From contig CAVYQL010000004.1 in NCBI GenBank assembly GCA_963770645.1, forward strand, positions 1,426,001-1,490,000: a DNA stretch of 64,000 bases. Direction: 5' to 3'. The stretch is from Bog-473 sp963770645. Its GTDB lineage: Bacteria > Actinomycetota > Acidimicrobiia > Acidimicrobiales > RAAP-2. Shown here one piece after another: positions 60,300 to 64,000 of the stretch. The notes beneath the pieces were generated by a model that was given only the letters and a program-made list of their open reading frames with translations, was not told the origin of the DNA and did not search any database. Both the position numbers and the translations under genes were made by a program. Every line of letters starts with the position of its first letter. Positions within the stretch are counted from its first letter, which is position 1.

Positions 60300-60313
60300 C
60301 GGCACCCTGAGCT
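60283..60313. repeat. Tandem duplication at the murD2 stop
   Basis: GCGGCACCCTGAGCT is present twice, 16 bases apart, spanning the TAG stop of murD2. It is a small recent duplication; it leaves the reading frame unchanged because the first copy already contains the stop. Confidence 0.8.
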
Positions 60314-60348
60314 GGAAGTCTGCGCTCGGAGGCCGCACGAGGGCGGAT

Positions 60349-61008
60349 TCAGCAGCTGGCGCCCGCAGGCGCCATCTCCTCCCGCTCGCTCAAGAAGAGC
60401 CACCACGAGTCAGCGGACACGATGGCGGCGGCCTGGACCACGTCAGGGTCGGCGCCCAGCTCGGTCAGCGCCTCCATCGACCATCCTGCGTGGTCGAGCT
60501 CCTGGGTGCGGTGGACGTCCCAGAAACGGGTTCCGTCCTCGTCGAAGCCGTAGTGGAGGCGAAGCCCGTCCGATTTGGAGCCGGCGATGTCCGACGCCTG
60601 GATCTCGTAGGCCGCTACCATCGCCAGCGCGGCCGCTGGGTCATGCGTCGCCGTCGTCCGCACGACGGCGAGCAGCGCCGCCGTGGACGGGGTGGCGCGG
60701 GCCTCGGGCTCCGCTCCGGCGGCCCGAGCGAAGGACTCGAAGAGCTCCGCGTGGGGCTCGGGTGTCCCGAGCTCGTCGGCCAGGTTCGCTTCCACGAGCT
60801 CGCGCGCTCGCCCCTCTGGCAACGCGGCCGCGATGGCCGTCAACGTCACCGGGAGCTCCCGCTCGATGTGCCGATACTGCTCCGCGTACGCCGCAAGCTC
60901 GCCCTCGGAGAGTGTCCCTGCTTCCCAGCGCCGATAAAAGGGGTGCGTGAGCAAATGACGCCCGACGATCGCCTCCGCCAGCACCTCACGAATCCTTTGA
61001 GTGTGCAT
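60349..61008 (-). CDS. Heme-oxygenase-like diiron protein (CADD/PqqC-like)
   Basis: 219 residues, all-helical. 'HPFYRRWEAGTLSEGELAAYAEQYRHIERELPVTL', 'NLADELGTPEPHAELFESF', 'AYEIQASDIAGSKSDGLRLHYG' and 'FWDVHRTQELDHAGWSM' match the heme-oxygenase-like diiron family that includes Chlamydia CADD and PqqC. Glu/His/Asp ligands for two metals are present. CADD makes p-aminobenzoate from its own Tyr; whether this protein does so, or acts on another substrate, cannot be told. It is a single gene, convergent with murD2. Confidence 0.75.
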   Translation of the reverse strand: MHTQRIREVLAEAIVGRHLLTHPFYRRWEAGTLSEGELAAYAEQYRHIERELPVTLTAIAAALPEGRARELVEANLADELGTPEPHAELFESFARAAGAEPEARATPSTAALLAVVRTTATHDPAAALAMVAAYEIQASDIAGSKSDGLRLHYGFDEDGTRFWDVHRTQELDHAGWSMEALTELGADPDVVQAAAIVSADSWWLFLSEREEMAPAGASC

Positions 61009-61080
61009 TGCGGCACCTTATCCCGTGTCGCCGGCCGACACCCGAGGTGCGCCTGACCTCCGACGCGGCACAATCTCGGC

Positions 61081-61962
61081 GTGCTCAGCCTGGTCTGCTT
61101 CCTGGTGGGTGGGCTGCTGGGCTGGGGCGCCGCACACGGCGGCCCGCACATCCGGCGGGTCTGGCCCGTCGTGTTGCGTGTGCAGATCCTGGTCACGTCG
61201 GCCACGCTGTCGTTCGCGGCGGCCTGGCGGCTGACCTCGGCAGGCCAGCTGGTCGGGCCGCTTGCGCTGGCCGCCGGGCTCTGGCTCATGCTGGGCGCGG
61301 CGCAGATCACGCGGGGGCCGCGCAGCGCCGGCGAAGGCGCACTCGAGGCCTGGGCCGTCAGCCCCAACAGCGGGTTCTGGGTGGTGCCGGCGGCGGCCGC
61401 ATTCGCGGGGTCGACCGGGACGATGATCGCCGTCCTGGCCAACGTCATCACCTCTGCTTGGGGCGCGGTCTGTACCCACCTGATGCGTCGCGACGCCCCC
61501 ATTCGCCAACGCCGGGCCACGACCTGGGTCGACCAGTCCCCGATCCTCGCCTCCGTGCTGGGCTTGCTGCTCCACCTCGTCGGGTCCGCGCCGGGCGGGA
61601 CCGCCGACGTCTTGACCCTGGCCGGTCCCTTGCTCGCCTTCTCCGGTGCGGCCCTGTTCACGGGCTCGGTGATCCATCCCCACAACCTGGGCGTGCCCCG
61701 CACCGAGCACGCCCTGCGCCGCTGGTCGTGGTTGACGGCCCTACGGGTGGCGTACTACCTGGTCGTCGCCGTCGTGGCGGGCATCGCGTCCTCGACGCCC
61801 CTCGTCGTCGTGGCGGTCCTGAGCGGCCTGAGCGCACCGTCGTTCCAGCCGATCCAGCTCGCCGTGCTCTACGGCTACCGCTGTGAGCTGGTCGTGTCCG
61901 CCGTCCGTTGGGGCTGGCTGCTGGCGCCGCTCGGGCTCGGACTGGCCGCAGTCGTGCGCTGA
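61081..61962 (+). CDS. Auxin-efflux-carrier-like permease
   Basis: 293 residues, about ten hydrophobic spans, with short hydrophilic loops: 'LVCFLVGGLLGWGAAHGG' at the start, 'VVPAAAAFAGSTGTMIAVLAN' and 'SILASVLGLLLHLVG' in the middle and 'LLAPLGLGLAAVV' at the end. The layout recalls the AEC/bile acid-like permeases, but the identity is weak. The substrate is unknown. It is divergent from the CADD-like gene and convergent with scpB. Confidence 0.68.
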   Translation: MLSLVCFLVGGLLGWGAAHGGPHIRRVWPVVLRVQILVTSATLSFAAAWRLTSAGQLVGPLALAAGLWLMLGAAQITRGPRSAGEGALEAWAVSPNSGFWVVPAAAAFAGSTGTMIAVLANVITSAWGAVCTHLMRRDAPIRQRRATTWVDQSPILASVLGLLLHLVGSAPGGTADVLTLAGPLLAFSGAALFTGSVIHPHNLGVPRTEHALRRWSWLTALRVAYYLVVAVVAGIASSTPLVVVAVLSGLSAPSFQPIQLAVLYGYRCELVVSAVRWGWLLAPLGLGLAAVVR

Positions 61963-61971
61963 CGCCCGCAG

Positions 61972-62748
61972 CTACGTGAACTCGGGTGGGCGCTTCTCCA
62001 AGAAGGCCGCGATGCCCTCGGCGTAGTCCTCTCCCGCGTACACGTCGTGGCGCAGCTGGTTGATCCACTGCGAGTCCTGAGCCGAGAGGGCGACCGCGCG
62101 CACGAAGGTCGTCGCCTGCAGCTTGTACGCCCGGATGGCCTCACCGGACCGGCTCCGCACGGTGCGCGCCAGCTCGTAGGTGCAGGCTTCGAGCTCGTCG
62201 GGGGTGACGAGGCGGTTCATCACCCCGACGGCGTACGCGCGATCGGCGGCGATGAGGTCGGCCGTCATGATCAGCTCGTTCACCACATTGAAGGGAAGGC
62301 GGGCCAAGAAGTACTGGATCCCCGACGCCGAATAGGGCAGACCCAGGCGTGCCGGCGTGACTGCGAAGGCGGCCGTGTCGTCCCCGACCACCATGTCGCA
62401 GTTGAGCACGAGATCACACGCCCCACCCCAGACGGTGCCGTGCACCATGGCGATGACTGCGCCGGGGTACCCGCGCACCGCGCGCAGCAGTTCCTCGAGG
62501 GGATCCCCGAAAGGAAGCGGATCGACACCGCGCACCGGCAGCTCGTCGATGTCATGGCCGGCCGACCAGACCGCCGTCGGCTCCGCCGTCCGGAGCACGA
62601 CCGCGCGCACGCCGGCTGCCTCGAAGGCCTCGACCGCACGCAGCATCTCCTCGACCGTCGCCGACCCGAGCGCATTGCGCTTTGCGTAGTTGTCAAGGGC
62701 CAGCGTCCCGATCTTGTCGTCGATGCTGGTCCGAACTACCGGGCTCAT
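61972..62748 (-). CDS. scpB: Methylmalonyl-CoA decarboxylase-like enoyl-CoA hydratase
   Basis: A crotonase-fold enzyme of 258 residues closely like E. coli ScpB (methylmalonyl-CoA to propionyl-CoA). Family signatures 'VWSAGHDIDELPVRG' and 'MVHGTVWGGACDLVLNCDMVV' (oxyanion hole), 'PYSASGIQYFLARLPFNVVNELI' and the end 'EDYAEGIAAFLEKRPPEF' all fit. ATG 62748 shares one base with the stop of the TetR gene, so it is third in an MFS-TetR-ScpB operon. Confidence 0.88.
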   Translation of the reverse strand: MSPVVRTSIDDKIGTLALDNYAKRNALGSATVEEMLRAVEAFEAAGVRAVVLRTAEPTAVWSAGHDIDELPVRGVDPLPFGDPLEELLRAVRGYPGAVIAMVHGTVWGGACDLVLNCDMVVGDDTAAFAVTPARLGLPYSASGIQYFLARLPFNVVNELIMTADLIAADRAYAVGVMNRLVTPDELEACTYELARTVRSRSGEAIRAYKLQATTFVRAVALSAQDSQWINQLRHDVYAGEDYAEGIAAFLEKRPPEFT

Positions 62749-63407
62749 CAGCGATGCTTCAAGATCTTGTCCAGTTGGGCCACCGTCAGCGCCGGCCTGC
62801 CCACGGGGGCGTGACCGGGACGGAGGCCGTCGAGCGCGAGCTCCAAGAAGCGCAGTGAAGGCTTGGACGACTTGGTGTCGCAGACGTCCGCGATCGACCG
62901 GACGGACATGAGCACCACCACGAGGTCAGTCACCGCGACGTCACGGCGCACGGTCCCGGCGAGCTGGCTGCGCGTCAGGATCTCCTCGAGCAGCGGCGCG
63001 GTCCGGTCGAGCCCGGTACCCGTCGAGCGCCACGGCGAGGCCGAGATGGTCGCCCGCCAGCAGCTCGGGACGGCGATACAGCGCCGGACGAACTCGAACA
63101 CTGCGTCCTCGGCCGGCACCTGGGCGAGCACCTCTTCTGCGATCTGGCGGTTGCGCTCCTGGGCCGCTTCCACCACCGCGTTGAGCAGGTCGGCTTTGTT
63201 CGGGAAACGGCGGTACAGCGTGCCGACCCCGACGTCGGCCCGGGCGGCGATCGACTCCATCGACGCTTCGAAGCCCTCCTCGGCGAACACATCTCGCGCG
63301 GCGACGAGGATCCGAACGAGGTTCAGCTCGGCGTCTCGCCGGAGCGGGCGCGGCTCGCCCGCGCTGCCGGTGCCGTTCACGGGCACAACGGTGCCGCGCG
63401 CGTTCAC
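62748..63407 (-). CDS. TetR-family transcriptional regulator
   Basis: 219 residues: a helix-turn-helix start 'NLVRILVAARDVFAEEGFEASMESIAARADVGVGTLYRRFPNKADLLNAV' and a divergent ligand-binding C-terminal domain containing 'PSCWRATISASPW', seen in a common actinobacterial TetR subgroup. GTG 63407 overlaps the upstream MFS stop (GTGA). It probably controls its own operon in response to a substrate of the exporter. Confidence 0.9.
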   Translation of the reverse strand: MNARGTVVPVNGTGSAGEPRPLRRDAELNLVRILVAARDVFAEEGFEASMESIAARADVGVGTLYRRFPNKADLLNAVVEAAQERNRQIAEEVLAQVPAEDAVFEFVRRCIAVPSCWRATISASPWRSTGTGLDRTAPLLEEILTRSQLAGTVRRDVAVTDLVVVLMSVRSIADVCDTKSSKPSLRFLELALDGLRPGHAPVGRPALTVAQLDKILKHR

Positions 63408-64000
63408 GCCGGCTTCTCCGGTGCGAACGCAATGGCGCCGACCACGACCTCGGCTTCGGCGGTCAACGCAGGATGAGCTTCGACCGACACGATCGACGGG
63501 CCGTCTCGGCGCGGAATCATGAACGCGGCCGCGGCCGCGATCAGCATCGCAATACCGCTGGCCGCGAACGCCAGCACGTAGCCCGCCTCCTTGGGATAAC
63601 CGTTCGGGAGCATCTCCCCGATGACCAGGCTCGTGGCGACGCCGCTCCCCAGCGCCGCGCCGATGTTCCGGATGTTGGTGTTCATCCCGGTGGCCACGCC
63701 CGTCTGTTCCACCGGGACCGCCTCGATGATCAGGTTGGCCATGGACGCGTAGCCCAGCGCCACCCCCACGCCCAGGAGCCCGGCCGCGGCGTAGATCGTC
63801 CACGGCGCGCTGTGCGTGAGGGTCAGCAACAGGTAGCACGCCGCCGAGAACAGTGCGCCCGCGATCAGCACCGCCTTGGACCCGATCCGCTTCGAGAGCC
63901 GGCCCGTCAGGGGCGCGATCAGCACCATCGCCGAGGCGAACGGAAGGAGATAGAGGCCCGATTGCGTGACCGACGCCCCGAACCCGTAGCCGGCAGCGCT
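63404..64000 (-). CDS. MFS transporter, C-terminal part (5' end beyond the window)
   Basis: The frame is open to the last base, so the start lies beyond 64000. The visible ~198 residues hold the last six or so membrane spans of a DHA2-type exporter: 'GLYLLPFASAMVLIAPLTGRL', 'GLLGVGVALGYASMANLI', 'VPVEQTGVATGMNTNIRNIGAALGSG' and 'AMLIAAAAAFMIPRRD'. It is the first gene of the TetR-ScpB operon. Confidence 0.88.
   Translation of the reverse strand, partial: SAAGYGFGASVTQSGLYLLPFASAMVLIAPLTGRLSKRIGSKAVLIAGALFSAACYLLLTLTHSAPWTIYAAAGLLGVGVALGYASMANLIIEAVPVEQTGVATGMNTNIRNIGAALGSGVATSLVIGEMLPNGYPKEAGYVLAFAASGIAMLIAAAAAFMIPRRDGPSIVSVEAHPALTAEAEVVVGAIAFAPEKPA

Noticed and set aside
62748..63407. Possible frameshift in the middle of the TetR gene
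   Set aside because: The unusual stretch 'PSCWRATISASPW' is found in a known TetR subgroup, and the frame is continuous to the end.

Overview
The window is a gene-dense, very GC-rich stretch of actinobacterial chromosome; gaps between genes are all under 300 bases. GTG starts and 1-4 base start/stop overlaps (GTGA, ATGA, TGATG) are very common. CarD, HemQ, ClpC, a SigR/RsrA-type sigma/anti-sigma pair, glucosyl-3-phosphoglycerate synthase, a DUF2342-type metalloprotease and the actinobacterial order tilS-hpt-folE-folP-folB-folK point to Actinomycetota. I lean to an uncultured, Acidimicrobiia-like lineage, but the class is an inference. No phage, insertion sequence, CRISPR array or rRNA was seen; there is one tRNA.

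Layout. 1-6.5 kb: the end of a GH43-like protein, a stand-alone 5'-3' exonuclease, an MFS exporter, an amidohydrolase/VOC/VOC operon and pheA. 6.5-9.9 kb: larB-larC and a PLP decarboxylase. 9.8-16.8 kb: FrnE-like DsbA, amidase with lipoprotein, a second MFS exporter, a K+ channel, a GNAT and a NUDIX protein. 16.8-22.4 kb: hemQ-larE-NIL protein, CIRCE-controlled groEL, and a SAM-riboswitch-controlled thrC-moaD pair. 22.5-26.3 kb: compatible-solute genes gpgS, otsA and otsB, plus a LytR_C protein. 26.4-37 kb: tRNA-Thr, mscL, rlmB-ispF-ispD, carD, disA, radA and clpC. 37.2-39.4 kb: a polyprenyl diphosphate synthase and two paralogous secreted helical proteins. 39.5-52.1 kb: a long minus-strand cofactor block (metalloprotease, tilS-hpt fusion, folE, folP, a phosphatase-like protein, folB, folK, DUF2520 protein, panC, panD, nadB, nadC, coaX, lysS). 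52.2-56.7 kb: sigR/rsrA, then P450, SDR, a MaoC-like hydratase and a MerR regulator. 56.7-60.3 kb: pgeF-murL-murD2, which fits the alternative L-Glu/epimerase route to D-Glu in peptidoglycan. 60.3-64 kb: a CADD-like diiron protein, an AEC-like permease, and an MFS-TetR-ScpB operon.

Themes. Three of the enzymes for the nickel-pincer (NPN) cofactor lie in two operons 9 kb apart. Sulfur-handling genes recur: larE with a NIL-domain protein, and the MoaD/ThiS carrier with a threonine-synthase-like enzyme under a SAM riboswitch. The latter is the best candidate for an under-described system, possibly carrier-dependent homocysteine formation.

Data caution. At least five conserved genes (a VOC gene, radA, a GNAT, the zinc metalloprotease and murD2) carry single-base frameshifts with recognisable family sequence on both sides. 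Consensus errors in a draft or metagenome assembly are the simplest explanation, so I annotate most of them as intact genes with a frameshift.
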